A DNA stretch of 64,000 nt, from NCBI RefSeq assembly GCF_027257155.1, contig NZ_JAPWDU010000003.1, forward strand, positions 1 through 64,000. Reading direction: 5' to 3'. A model generated the notes under the pieces. The model searched no databases, was not told where the DNA came from, and was given only the letters and a program-made list of their open reading frames with translations. Both the position numbers and the translations under genes were made by a program. Source of the DNA: Cerasicoccus sp. TK19100. Its GTDB lineage: Bacteria; Verrucomicrobiota; Verrucomicrobiia; Opitutales; Cerasicoccaceae. Positions 20,496 to 29,781 of this stretch are shown here, one piece after another; positions within the stretch are counted from its first letter, which is position 1; each line of letters starts with the position of its first letter.

Positions 20496-21731
20496 CTAAG
20501 GGTCAGCGCGAATCGCGCCATTGAGGAATGATTCAATTTGCTCGCTGATCGGCTTGAGGTCGTAGTGCTCGACCACCTCTTTACCCGCCTGCGCAGCAAT
20601 GCGTTCGCGTAGCGCGGCGTCGTTCGCCAGCCGATGGATTGCAGCGGCAACGGAGTCCGGATTCGCCGCCTCAGCCAGCACGCAGTTTTCCCCGTCGCGC
20701 CCCAGCTCGACATCACCGCCGTCGGGCACGAGCACCACCGGCAGCCGCGCGGCCATCGCCTCCAGCGGCGTCAGCGCAAAGGGCTCGCCCCAGTTGCTCG
20801 TAAAGAGCAGCGCATCGTACTCTGAGTAAACGCGGCGCATCTGCTCGGGCGTGGTCGACTTAAACTGCGCGGCATCGCCGAGGCCCAGTTTCGCGCACTC
20901 GTCCTTGAGCTGTTGCTCGTAATCGGGCTCGCCTTTACCGTAGAGATCGAGCGTCACGTCGAGACCCTGTTCGCGCGCCTTGGCCACGCCGCGAATCGCC
21001 GTCATCGGGTCTTTGTCTTCGCTCAGTCGCCCGACGAAGAGCAATTTTTTAAAAGAACCATGGTTCGTCTTCTGCTCGAATTTTCCCGTCTCAACGCCGC
21101 AGTAAATCACGCCTCCGTGGGCAACCTTGTAGCCGGCATCGACGGTCAGCTGACGCAAAAACGCGCTGCAAAAATAAATGTGCTTCCAGCGAATGTTCTC
21201 CACGGGAAAGGTCGGCGTGTCGCGGTCGAACTTGCGCCGCTGAGCCAACAGCTCGGCCAGCATGCGTAACAGCCCGGACCCGCCGCGCGCCTTGCGGTTC
21301 CACCAGTCCAGCCACACGTCGCCCTTCAGGCTGCGCGCAATCCAGTGGTCGGAGATGTCGTAAACGATCGGGATGCTGCCCGCTTCAAGCCGGTGCAATA
21401 GCGACTTCGAGATGCCGCCCATATTCCACACATGAATCACGTCGGGTTGCACGCGGTGAATCGCGGCGGCGAGCGTCGCGTGGTTTTGGCGCTCCAGCTC
21501 AATCAGCTGACTCATCGGCAACCACGGGTGCCCGAAGAAACCATGTATGCGCAAGGCGCGCTCCACACCCGGTGGATCGGGCTCGTGGACGCCGGACTTG
21601 GTGTGATTCGAGGTGAGCACGTGAATCTCGTGCCCCCGCTCACGCAGGCGATCCATCACCTGCTGGCAACGCACTTCATAACCTCCAACATGATGCGGCG
21701 GGTAGAGATTGCTGATGGTTAAAATTCTCAT
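20496..21731 (-). CDS. Glycosyltransferase family 4
   Basis: 411 residues from the ATG at 21731 (RILTISNLYPPHHVGGYEVRCQQV), the typical GT-B start with the glycine loop; longer in-frame extensions read like non-protein sequence. The C-terminal domain has LLFVGRLSEDKDPMTAIRG and the E-x7-E region EPFALTPLEAMAARLPVV. It transfers a sugar from a nucleotide donor to the growing repeat unit on the cytosolic face. It lies 5 bp after the GT2 gene. Confidence 0.9.
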   Translation of the reverse strand: MRILTISNLYPPHHVGGYEVRCQQVMDRLRERGHEIHVLTSNHTKSGVHEPDPPGVERALRIHGFFGHPWLPMSQLIELERQNHATLAAAIHRVQPDVIHVWNMGGISKSLLHRLEAGSIPIVYDISDHWIARSLKGDVWLDWWNRKARGGSGLLRMLAELLAQRRKFDRDTPTFPVENIRWKHIYFCSAFLRQLTVDAGYKVAHGGVIYCGVETGKFEQKTNHGSFKKLLFVGRLSEDKDPMTAIRGVAKAREQGLDVTLDLYGKGEPDYEQQLKDECAKLGLGDAAQFKSTTPEQMRRVYSEYDALLFTSNWGEPFALTPLEAMAARLPVVLVPDGGDVELGRDGENCVLAEAANPDSVAAAIHRLANDAALRERIAAQAGKEVVEHYDLKPISEQIESFLNGAIRADP

Positions 21732-21736
21732 GGCGA

Positions 21737-22618
21737 CTAGTGGCTGGATTTTCGTTCGGCAGCACCGGCTTCGTAGCCATCGGCGCGTCCCCGGCGCTGC
21801 TGCCAGCGAACACCAATCGCGTGCGGCCATTCGCCAAGGCGGCCCTCGCGCTGGCAGTATTTGAAGTCGGCCAACGCGTCTTTAACCGTGCCCATCAAGA
21901 GGAACTTCGGCTTGTTGCCAACGGGGTTCGCGTGCCCGGCCTTGGACACCGCCACGGCGTCACCCCGCGCACGCTTGTAGGACTGCGCCAGCGTGTAGTT
22001 GTGCGAATGGATCGCGATGGATTTCTCAGCGAGGACGATCTCGCGGCCAGCGTCTTTCATGCGGCGCGACCACTCATCGTCCTCGGCATATTGCAGGTCT
22101 TCGCGAAACGGGAATTCGCTCCAAATCGTTTTCGATGTGATGCAGCTGACCATGCTGAAAAAGTTCGGCCAGTTGACACTCTCGCGGTTTGGGCCAAAGC
22201 AGCGGTCGTAGTCGTGCGCAAAGACCGCCTGGCAATCGTCGCGCGGTATCTGTCGGCTAAAAGCCGAGCCGAGATTGGGCGTAGCAAGTGCGGTCTTGAG
22301 CAGTTCGCTGAGCCACTGCCGGTTGGCGGGCGTGGCGTCGCTGTTAAGATAAACAACCCACTCATTCGTCGCCAACTGCATGCCGCGGTTGAGCACCTTG
22401 CCGGGCACGTAAGTTCCAGGCTCCAGAATTTCAAAGGCAAACGGGTCGAACTGCCGGATGATCTCGTGCGAGCCGTCCGTCGAGGCGCTGTCGATCACGA
22501 TGAGTTCGATTTTCCCCGGATAGTCTTGATCGAACACGCTCTTGAGCGTGTCGCCAATGGCCCACGCCTCGTTGTAAGAGCGCATGACCAGGCTGATGGA
22601 TTCGGGCAGGTTATTCAT
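21737..22618 (-). CDS. Glycosyltransferase family 2
   Basis: 293 residues from the ATG at 22618, which overlaps the preceding stop as ATGA. GT-A motifs are SISLVMRSYNEAWAIGDTLKSV, LIVIDSASTDGSHEI and the metal-binding VVYLNSDATP (NSD as the DxD equivalent), then the acceptor-side DDEWSRRMKDAG (ED/DEW motif). The C-terminus has no strong membrane helix. Probably adds one sugar of the repeat unit. Confidence 0.9.
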   Translation of the reverse strand: MNNLPESISLVMRSYNEAWAIGDTLKSVFDQDYPGKIELIVIDSASTDGSHEIIRQFDPFAFEILEPGTYVPGKVLNRGMQLATNEWVVYLNSDATPANRQWLSELLKTALATPNLGSAFSRQIPRDDCQAVFAHDYDRCFGPNRESVNWPNFFSMVSCITSKTIWSEFPFREDLQYAEDDEWSRRMKDAGREIVLAEKSIAIHSHNYTLAQSYKRARGDAVAVSKAGHANPVGNKPKFLLMGTVKDALADFKYCQREGRLGEWPHAIGVRWQQRRGRADGYEAGAAERKSSH

Positions 22619-23862
22619 GATGGGTAGCGCTCCTCCGCTTGTTGGTAAATGGACTCCTGTTCCGCGGCGATCGTTTGCCACGTGTAGCGTTCCTGGACTT
22701 CGGCCTGGCCGGCGCACGCCAGCCGCTCACCCAGTCCGGGCTCATCGATGAGCTGCCGCATGCGGGTGGCCAGCGCCTCGACATCGCCACTGGGAAAATG
22801 CAAGCCAGTCTGTTCGTGCGTCACGAGGCGCTGCAAACCGCCAACGGCCGACGCGATGACGGGCGTCTTCGTCGCCCACGCTTCCAGCACGACAATGCCA
22901 AAAGGCTCATGCCGCGAAGCGAGGACAAAGCAGTCCAACGCCGCGAGCAGATCCTTGTGCGCCTGGCTCTCCACCTCGACTGCGGGCAGCAAATGCACAT
23001 CGCTGGCGAAGCCGGATTCTTCAATGAGCTGCTCCAGCTCGCGCGCGTAGTCGGCGTTGGTCGCAGGCCCGCAAAGCAGCAGACGTGCGTTGGGCTTTTG
23101 CGCGCGCACACACAACCAGGCCTCGAGGAGCAGCTTTTGGTTTTTCTGCGGATCGAGCCGGCTGATGCAGCCAAAAAGGAAATCATCCGGCTTGATGCCG
23201 AGGCGCTCACGTGCGGCGCTGCGGTAACCGCCGGTCAAGTTTCCCGGCTCCACGCCGTTGGGCAAATGATGCACACGATCAGCGGGGAGCTTTTCCTTTG
23301 CCGCTTCGTATTCGGAATAGCCAACGCAGATTATCGCATCCGCATTTTCCAGCAAATGCCGACTGCCGAGCAGCAGCCCAAACGGACGCCCCCACTCGAA
23401 GTGCCCCTGCTGCGCGGCCACAACGGACTGCGCCTCGTCCTTGGGCACGTCGAATATATTTCCATGCAGCGTGACCACAAACGGCCGCTTGCGCAGGCGC
23501 GCGGCAGTGCGGACCGTGGCCCCCATGCGCTTGGTCACATGCGCGTGAAAGATGCGCACACCTTTGTGGCACGCCAATCCGGCCAGCAGCGATAGCGAAA
23601 GCAGGTTGCCACCCTTCTTGTCGAGTGCCAGCCGCTCCGCATCGCTTAATCCGAAAAATGGATAGGTATAATTATAGCGGCGGATCGAAATGTCGCGCCA
23701 CGTCTCGACGGGCTTGGGTGCCAGCGCGCGCGAAGTGTGAATCTCCGGCTGCCAACCAGCGGCTTGTTGCTGCCGACAGAGGTTGTAAATCACCGATTCC
23801 GTGCCGCCCCATTCATCGAGGGCGAAGCGTCGCGGAACATGGATGATCGTGCGGTCCTTCAT
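22615..23862 (-). CDS. Glycosyltransferase family 4
   Basis: 415 residues from the ATG at 23862 (ATGA overlap with the pyrophosphatase stop). The GT-B fold is shown by RTIIHVPRRFALDEWGGTESVIYNL, VVTLHGN, FGCISRLDPQKNQKLLLEAW and the donor-site EPFGIVVLEAWATKTPVIAS. A retaining enzyme is expected. The extension upstream of 23862 lies within the pyrophosphatase gene in another frame and is not used. Confidence 0.9.
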   Translation of the reverse strand: MKDRTIIHVPRRFALDEWGGTESVIYNLCRQQQAAGWQPEIHTSRALAPKPVETWRDISIRRYNYTYPFFGLSDAERLALDKKGGNLLSLSLLAGLACHKGVRIFHAHVTKRMGATVRTAARLRKRPFVVTLHGNIFDVPKDEAQSVVAAQQGHFEWGRPFGLLLGSRHLLENADAIICVGYSEYEAAKEKLPADRVHHLPNGVEPGNLTGGYRSAARERLGIKPDDFLFGCISRLDPQKNQKLLLEAWLCVRAQKPNARLLLCGPATNADYARELEQLIEESGFASDVHLLPAVEVESQAHKDLLAALDCFVLASRHEPFGIVVLEAWATKTPVIASAVGGLQRLVTHEQTGLHFPSGDVEALATRMRQLIDEPGLGERLACAGQAEVQERYTWQTIAAEQESIYQQAEERYPS

Positions 23863-25454
23863 TGGTCCAGCCGTTGCAGGATGTAGGGAATGAGCTGCTT
23901 CTTGCGGGAGACAAATCCATCCGCCAGCCATGGCTCGCTGTTGGCTTCGGGGGACAACTTGCGCGGCCACTCGTCACTGGGTGCCAGCACACTGAGGCGA
24001 CTGGTTTGCTTGAGCACATCGGTGATCATCAGCACGGCGAAGTCGTGGCCATTGAGCGATTCGCGCAGGGACATTTCCAGCTCTCGCGCGCGGTCTCCAG
24101 TCAGCGCATTCAGGTCGACGGTTTCAATTTGCGCCGCCAAGAACTGGCGCTTGTCATGGGTGAAGGCCTTGCAGTCGGCCTTGACTAACTCGCTCGCTTT
24201 CGCCGAGACCAAGCGATCGTTGCGACGCAGTACTTCCAACCCGAACTCTTGCAAATCGACGCCCGCAAGGCTGGCCAAGTCACGGGCGATGCGGCGGTCC
24301 TGTTCGCGGGTCGTGGGTGATTGCAAAAGCAGCGTGTCGGAGATCAAGGCACCCAGCAGCAGCCGCGCCTTCGAGGCCGGGACGGTAATGCCCATTTCCC
24401 GGCAACGTGCAAAGAGGATGCTGGCCGTGGATCCCCAGATGCGGCAATCGATGTCCACCGGCTCGCTCGTTTCGATGTCGCCAATGCGGTGGTGGTCGAC
24501 AATCGCCGTGACCACCGCTTCGTCGAGCCCTTTGATGCTCTGCGCTTTTTCAAAATGATCGACCAAGGCCACACGTGCACGGTGGGTGTCGGCAAGCTCC
24601 TGCGTCGTCACCACGCCGACCAAGTCGCCCGCGGCGTCCACCGCCAACAAGCCGTAATCGGCATCGGCGATGGCGTGCTTTTGCACCATGAGCACCTCGT
24701 CGCAGTCGATCGTGGCAAAGTCGGTTTCCATCGCGTTGCGGCATGGGATACAGCCGCCCAGGCTCGCGCAAAACGCAAATGCGCTGCCGTGATAACTAAA
24801 GACCGGCGTCTCCGTTTGCTCCTCCAGCTCAGGGCAACGCTCCGGGCCAACGACGATGATCGCCGCCGGCTTTTGCGCGAGCAGCTGCGCCGGATCGACC
24901 GGATGCGGACCAGTTACTAAAATGTCGTTCGGGCCAGGCTGCTCACCGCTGACGAAGCGCATTCCCGTAGGTTCGACGTTGACGGGGACCCCGTTGAGGG
25001 AGTTTAACGGCAGGCTTTCCACGAGGTGGTGCCACTGCAAGAGCGCGCCGAGCATGTCCTCGATATTCGCACTGAGCAGATAATTCACGCGCGGCATACG
25101 GTCGCTGATGATGCCCTGAATCTCGCCCTTATCGTCTTGCACCACGATGACCGGAGCCCGCTTTTCGCGGAGCAATCGCAGGGCGGCCGAGAGTGGTGCG
25201 TCGGGCGCAATCGTCAATGCCTTGGCACACGTTTCACGAATCGTGGGGCGGCAGTCTTCGCGAAAAACCGGCAAGGGCTCACCGGCAGTTTCGAAGAGCC
25301 AGGCGCTTTGCGGATTGGGGTCACCCAGGCGCAGCGCAGTGGCGGCAATCGCGTCCTCCCCATGCCCAAGCATCCAAGCAAACACGTGCGCCGACACCAG
25401 CGAATCGGTGTCGGGATTCTGGTGACCAGTGACGAAAATATTATTCACAGACAT
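23859..25454 (-). CDS. CBS-domain family II (manganese-type) inorganic pyrophosphatase
   Basis: 531 residues. The N-terminal FVTGHQNPDTDSLVSA and the central VDHHRIGD are the DHH-family metal motifs of family II pyrophosphatase. Between them lies a large insert with two CBS segments (LRLLREKRAPVIVVQDDKGEIQGIISD and ADADYGLLAVDAAGDLVGVVTTQELAD) separated by a ~120-residue DRTGG-like region, so adenine nucleotide control is likely. A DHHA2-type C-terminal domain ends the protein. It hydrolyses PPi. Its position among glycosyltransferases suggests it pulls nucleotide-sugar synthesis forward, but that is inference. Confidence 0.85.
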   Translation of the reverse strand: MSVNNIFVTGHQNPDTDSLVSAHVFAWMLGHGEDAIAATALRLGDPNPQSAWLFETAGEPLPVFREDCRPTIRETCAKALTIAPDAPLSAALRLLREKRAPVIVVQDDKGEIQGIISDRMPRVNYLLSANIEDMLGALLQWHHLVESLPLNSLNGVPVNVEPTGMRFVSGEQPGPNDILVTGPHPVDPAQLLAQKPAAIIVVGPERCPELEEQTETPVFSYHGSAFAFCASLGGCIPCRNAMETDFATIDCDEVLMVQKHAIADADYGLLAVDAAGDLVGVVTTQELADTHRARVALVDHFEKAQSIKGLDEAVVTAIVDHHRIGDIETSEPVDIDCRIWGSTASILFARCREMGITVPASKARLLLGALISDTLLLQSPTTREQDRRIARDLASLAGVDLQEFGLEVLRRNDRLVSAKASELVKADCKAFTHDKRQFLAAQIETVDLNALTGDRARELEMSLRESLNGHDFAVLMITDVLKQTSRLSVLAPSDEWPRKLSPEANSEPWLADGFVSRKKQLIPYILQRLDQ

Positions 25455-26598
25455 GGGTTGAGTTCGCGGCTTCTCGCATGACGGGGAAGATATCAGTCAA
25501 CTGTGCGACGGGCAAGGTTTCGTGTGTGGCCAGCCAGCAAGCCGTGCTGTCCGGATGCGCGGGATCGTAGCCATGCATGCCGGTCACGAAGCCCATATTC
25601 ATAAACGAAGGCACGAACAGGCTCCCTGCGGGCAGCAGGTAAAAGAGCTCGCCGTAGCGGCGGTTGGGGAACAGGCAACCGCCCGCCTCCAGCTCGGCAT
25701 CGGTCACGATTTTTCCATCAGGCTGCGCCTGGAGCCATGCCGTTGTTACCTTGCGCGCGTGGTCGTTGAGGAACCAGAAACGCACCATGGTGGAGTCCCA
25801 CACGGCCACGTAGTCCACGCCGTAAAGCAGGTCAACCTCACTCCAGCGACGCAACATGTCCGAGGCCGTCGTCACCTTGGCCATGCCGTGGTCACTAAAC
25901 AAATGCAGGCGTACCTCGCGGTAGCTTTTGGCGGCAGTTGCATGCAGCTCGCGCAGGGCGTTCGCAAACTGGTCAAAGGCGGCATCGACGCCCGGTCCCG
26001 TTGGGCCGTATTTGTGCATCGTCGCATCAAGGCCCGCGGTGAAAAGATACATTAGCTCAATGTCGCCTTTGGCGAGAGCGTCCTTGGCTTGGGCAATGTT
26101 CGCGGCGTCGCCCGCACGCCAGTCGGAGCGGATCCAGGCTTTGCCCGACTCCTGCCAATGCTCAAAAATCGTACGCTGTCCACCGATGATCCCGCCTGGT
26201 TCGTAGATGTCTTTTTTCTCCGTGTAGTCGAGGTATGGCAGTCGCCCAAAGGGCACGCTGTAGAGTTGAAAGTAGCCGGTGTAGCCAAGCTTGGTGGCAA
26301 AGTATCGGCTGACCCGGTTGCGCACGCGGTGATGCCCGGCGAGTTTTTGCGGCAGGAAGCCAAGCTTACCCAAATCGCGAAAAGGGGACTCGCCCTCGGC
26401 CTTTACAAAGAAGGAGAAGTGCCCGTGGTCGCAAGGCAGCGCGCCGGTCAGGATGGTGGGGTCGCAAGTAGACGAGTAACCGAAGAGCGTCTGGCAGGGG
26501 TTGCGCACCGGGAAAAGTTCGCGCATAAAGTCCCGCTCCTCGGCGATCTTCCAACCGAGGGCGTCAGCAAAGATAAACACGTCGACGCGTGGTTTCAC
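25441..26598 (-). CDS. Alkaline phosphatase superfamily phosphodiesterase-like protein
   Basis: 385 residues, no signal peptide. The start VDVFIFADALGWKIA carries the first metal Asp. GYSSTCDPTILTGALPCDHGHF carries the nucleophile Thr/Ser region of type I phosphodiesterase/nucleotide pyrophosphatase, LFTAGLDATMHKYGPTG the second metal site, and LFSDHGMA the third (DHG). A late His occurs in TGMHGYDP. It is probably cytosolic. The substrate is unknown; an activated sugar, lipid phosphate or nucleotide is possible. It overlaps the receiver gene by ATGA and the pyrophosphatase by 14 bp. Confidence 0.75.
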   Translation of the reverse strand: MKPRVDVFIFADALGWKIAEERDFMRELFPVRNPCQTLFGYSSTCDPTILTGALPCDHGHFSFFVKAEGESPFRDLGKLGFLPQKLAGHHRVRNRVSRYFATKLGYTGYFQLYSVPFGRLPYLDYTEKKDIYEPGGIIGGQRTIFEHWQESGKAWIRSDWRAGDAANIAQAKDALAKGDIELMYLFTAGLDATMHKYGPTGPGVDAAFDQFANALRELHATAAKSYREVRLHLFSDHGMAKVTTASDMLRRWSEVDLLYGVDYVAVWDSTMVRFWFLNDHARKVTTAWLQAQPDGKIVTDAELEAGGCLFPNRRYGELFYLLPAGSLFVPSFMNMGFVTGMHGYDPAHPDSTACWLATHETLPVAQLTDIFPVMREAANSTHVCE

Positions 26599-26963
26599 TC
26601 GGCGGGTAAAAGGCTTTGAATTTGGCGAATCAAGTTCGCAGGGCTGAAGGGCTTGGACATGACGCCACTCGCGCCGGAATCGTTTAACACCGGCATGAGC
26701 TCACTGCTGGTGCGCGCGGTAAAGATCAACACCGGCAGGGATTCATTGCCTGGCATCGCGCGGAGGGCCTTCATCAGCTCGGTGCCCTTGGTGTCGGGGA
26801 GGTCATAGTCCAGCAAAGCCAGGTCAAGCTTCAGGCTCGGTGCCGCCTTGAGACATTGGTCGCCGGATTGAAAGAAATGCCCTTTGATCTTCGTGCGCCG
26901 CAGGTGTAGCTGCACGAGCCGGATCATGGTTACGTCGTCGTCGACTACGATAATTTCACTCAT
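26595..26963 (-). CDS. Single-domain response regulator (CheY-like receiver)
   Basis: 122 residues, receiver only. The acidic pair VVDDD (residues 8-10), acceptor Asp52 in LLDYDLPDTKG, Thr in FTAR and Lys104 in MSKPF are all in place. With no output domain it must act through protein contact or as a phosphate relay. It sits between the kinase/phosphatase partner switch (8-bp overlap) and the phosphodiesterase, so the likely partners are the two histidine kinases upstream and the SpoIIE-type protein. Confidence 0.9.
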   Translation of the reverse strand: MSEIIVVDDDVTMIRLVQLHLRRTKIKGHFFQSGDQCLKAAPSLKLDLALLDYDLPDTKGTELMKALRAMPGNESLPVLIFTARTSSELMPVLNDSGASGVMSKPFSPANLIRQIQSLLPAE

Positions 26964-28689
26964 TGTTCTGTCTTATAAATACCATGGTTATGTCATCACT
27001 CAATGCGTCTGTGCTGGAGTCTTCATCCATCACATCGCACAGGTCCCGCCAGAGGGCGGCACCACTTTGATAATTGCTGGATCGCATCAGCTCGATAAGG
27101 CGCTCCCAGCCGTAGAGCTCACCGCGATAGCGCCATTCGTAACAGCCATCGGATACCATGACGATGCGATCCTCGGGGCCCATCTCGATAACGTCCGACG
27201 TGTAGGTGAATGACGGCATCAGCCCAATGGGCGGGCCCGACGGCTCGAATTCCTGTACGTCTCCGTTCTTCGTAATGCGGATTGTGGGGCAATGCCCGGC
27301 GTTCACGTGCTCGCAAATGTCGGCATCGTCACTCCAACGAAGAATGGTCACCGTGATGAACATCGTCAGGTCGCCCAGCATGTGGTTGAGGATGCGGCCG
27401 ATCTGCTGAAGCATCACGGGCAATGGCTTGGGGTTGTCGAGGAGCAGATTGAACGCGGCGCGATAAATGATCCCCAGCAGCGCGGCGGAGACGCCCTTGC
27501 CCATCACGTCGATAATGGTTACGTAGTGGTTGCCCAGCCGGTCCTGACAATACTCCGCAAAGTCACCGGCGACGTTCTGCGCGACGCGCTGGAACACGCG
27601 CACATTTTGCTTCATGACATTCGTCGGCTGGCGAACGGGGAGCAGGTGCTGCTGGATGTCGGCCGCGATCTCGAACTCGCGCAAGTCCTTCTCCGCCTCT
27701 TGACGGATCGTTGTGGAAATAAAGTTCGCAATCGAGATGCCAAAGATTTCGGCAAAGGTCCGCAGGTTGTTCACATGCGAGGAGACCAAACGCTTCTCGG
27801 TACTAATGCGACCAGCCGCGAGCATGCCGAAGAATTGCGTTTCTGAAGTGATCGGCAACAGGCAGCCGGAGCTGAACTCGCTAAGCAGCGGGATGCTCGC
27901 ATTGAGGTCATTGCGCTGATGCTCGTCTTCCCAGATGATTTCGCAGTTGCGGCGGACCAGCTCCAGCACCTCATCGGTGACTGCCTCTTCCGGCATGACG
28001 GAGCTCACCTTTTCCAACTGGCTCATCACATAAACCGGCAGCTTACCATTGGGAATAATTTGTAGATAATCCAAATCGGAATTACCGCGAACATTGGTTA
28101 AGCTACTTTCCAGAAAACTACTGAGCGAGTCGGACTTCACCAACGATTCGCTGAGTTGATAAAACGCCGCCAGCCCTTCGTAGCTCGCAGAGAGTTCATT
28201 AAGAATGGACTGCATTTCATCGGACGGCGGCTCAATGCCAACGGACTCCGCGCAGTGCTTTTCCACGTCGACACGATAGCCGGAGGGGCCATGCCACTCC
28301 TGCAAACTATCGACAAACGACTTGATTAAAAAGCGACCACGCCCGTTCTCCTGCTCGATGTCTTCCGGCAGGTTGCCTTCACCCCTGGCAGTTGCCGGCC
28401 CCGTGCCCGGGTCTTGGATGGATAGCCTGACCACGCTGCGCGTCAGCGACCATTCGACCATAATTTCTGCTGCCGGGTTTTCCTTCGCCCCATGGACAAT
28501 CGCATTGGTCAACAGCTCGGTGAAGATCAACTTCCAGCCATTAATTTCGTCCGTCGGGAGTTCGCACGACTCGAGGAAGGTAACAAACTTCTGACGGGCC
28601 AACGGCGTGACACCTACCGCAGCCTGCACGCGGGCTCGTTGGGAAGTCACCGTATCGGTTTGCAAAAAGAATGAGGGGTTAGTCGGCAT
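26956..28689 (-). CDS. Dual RsbW-like serine kinase and PP2C/SpoIIE phosphatase (SypE-like logic)
   Basis: 577 residues. Residues ~20-145 are a GHKL serine kinase: N box FTELLTNAIVHGAKEN (57-71), G1 QDPGTGP (92-98), G2 NGRGRFLIKS (115-124). A GAF-like middle region (~165-330) follows. Residues ~345-577 are a PP2C phosphatase of SpoIIE/RsbU type: IQQHLLP, VAGDF (373-377), DVMGKGVSA, NAGHCP, VSDG (512-515) and SDDITM (564-569) hold the metal-binding acids. Kinase and phosphatase in one chain is the plan of Vibrio SypE, which sets the phosphorylation of a STAS protein; the STAS gene at 34719 and the GT26-STAS fusion are the obvious targets (inference). Overlaps both neighbours. Confidence 0.88.
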   Translation of the reverse strand: MPTNPSFFLQTDTVTSQRARVQAAVGVTPLARQKFVTFLESCELPTDEINGWKLIFTELLTNAIVHGAKENPAAEIMVEWSLTRSVVRLSIQDPGTGPATARGEGNLPEDIEQENGRGRFLIKSFVDSLQEWHGPSGYRVDVEKHCAESVGIEPPSDEMQSILNELSASYEGLAAFYQLSESLVKSDSLSSFLESSLTNVRGNSDLDYLQIIPNGKLPVYVMSQLEKVSSVMPEEAVTDEVLELVRRNCEIIWEDEHQRNDLNASIPLLSEFSSGCLLPITSETQFFGMLAAGRISTEKRLVSSHVNNLRTFAEIFGISIANFISTTIRQEAEKDLREFEIAADIQQHLLPVRQPTNVMKQNVRVFQRVAQNVAGDFAEYCQDRLGNHYVTIIDVMGKGVSAALLGIIYRAAFNLLLDNPKPLPVMLQQIGRILNHMLGDLTMFITVTILRWSDDADICEHVNAGHCPTIRITKNGDVQEFEPSGPPIGLMPSFTYTSDVIEMGPEDRIVMVSDGCYEWRYRGELYGWERLIELMRSSNYQSGAALWRDLCDVMDEDSSTDALSDDITMVFIRQNNE

Positions 28690-29779
28690 TCTCTGGTTTG
28701 GGTAAATAGAAAGTCAAAGTGGCCCCGCCTTCGGGATCATTGTCCGCCAGAATCGAGCCGCTCAGCCGGCGGATGATGCGCTCGACAATCGTCAGGCCCA
28801 AGCCCGTGCCCTCGATGTAGGCGCTCTGACCACGGGAAAACGGTTTGAAAAGCTCTTCGTGATCATCGGGCAGGCCGTTGCCATTATCGTGAACGGTGTA
28901 GCTGATTTTATCATCGGTCGACTTAGCGTTAATGATGACAACGGGCGGACGGCCACCGTATTTAATGGCGTTGCTAATCAGGTTGGTCCAAACTTCGGAC
29001 AACCAGGGTGCATAACCGTAAGCCGGTGGAATTTCACCCTCGATCCGGACCTCCGCATCGTACTCCTCTATCAAAGTCGCTAACGATTCCAGTGACTGTT
29101 TTACCAGCGCCTGCATATCCACAGTCGACAGCTCCACGACGCCTTTGCGAAAGCGCGCAAAAGACAACAGGCCGTTGATGATGTTCTGTGCATGGTTGGC
29201 ACCGAGCTTAATCATTTCAACAATCTCACGGGCTTCGTCGCCGGTCAGATCTTCGATCATTTCAAAGGTCTCCACCGCCGAGGCAATGCCTCCAATGGGG
29301 TTCTTCAAGTCATGCGCAACGGTCATGTCGTAGGCGTCGAGCTGGCTGATTAACTCGTCTTTTTTGGCATTCTCCTGGCGCAGCGCCTCGCGTAATTGAC
29401 TCACCTCCAAATGGGTCTTCACGCGCACCATTAGCTCCTCGTGCTGGATGGGCTTGGTGATGTAATCCACCCCGCCGGCAGCAAAGCCCGACAGCTTGCT
29501 ATCCATGTCGTCCAAAGCCGTCATGAAGATAATCGGCTGCCCGTGATAATCCTCTCGCTTGCGAATTTCATGAGCGAGCTCAAAGCCATCCATGTCGGGC
29601 ATCATCACGTCGAGCAGCATCAAGTCGGGTTCCACACGGTCCAAGCGGCGCAAGGCACTACGGGCGTTTTCCGCCGTGAGCATGCGGTAGCCACTCTTGG
29701 CCAAGTGCGCGCAAACCACGGCCAGATTCGTGGGATTGTCATCCACGACGAGGAGGGTTGCAGGAGATTCTTCAGACAT
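28679..29779 (-). CDS. Receiver-histidine kinase
   Basis: 366 residues. Receiver at 1-125 with VVDDN, acceptor Asp57 (LLDVMMPDMDG), Thr in FMTALDD and Lys in YITKPI. A short coiled coil leads to HisKA with AYDMTVAHDLKNPIGG (His156), then a HATPase with N box (WTNLISNAIKYGG), G1 DNGNGLPDD and G2 EGTGLGLTIV. A receiver in front of a kinase suggests it is switched by phosphotransfer from another kinase, most simply the PAS hybrid kinase 2 bp upstream. Soluble. Confidence 0.9.
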   Translation of the reverse strand: MSEESPATLLVVDDNPTNLAVVCAHLAKSGYRMLTAENARSALRRLDRVEPDLMLLDVMMPDMDGFELAHEIRKREDYHGQPIIFMTALDDMDSKLSGFAAGGVDYITKPIQHEELMVRVKTHLEVSQLREALRQENAKKDELISQLDAYDMTVAHDLKNPIGGIASAVETFEMIEDLTGDEAREIVEMIKLGANHAQNIINGLLSFARFRKGVVELSTVDMQALVKQSLESLATLIEEYDAEVRIEGEIPPAYGYAPWLSEVWTNLISNAIKYGGRPPVVIINAKSTDDKISYTVHDNGNGLPDDHEELFKPFSRGQSAYIEGTGLGLTIVERIIRRLSGSILADNDPEGGATLTFYLPKPENAD

Positions 29780-29781
29780 GA

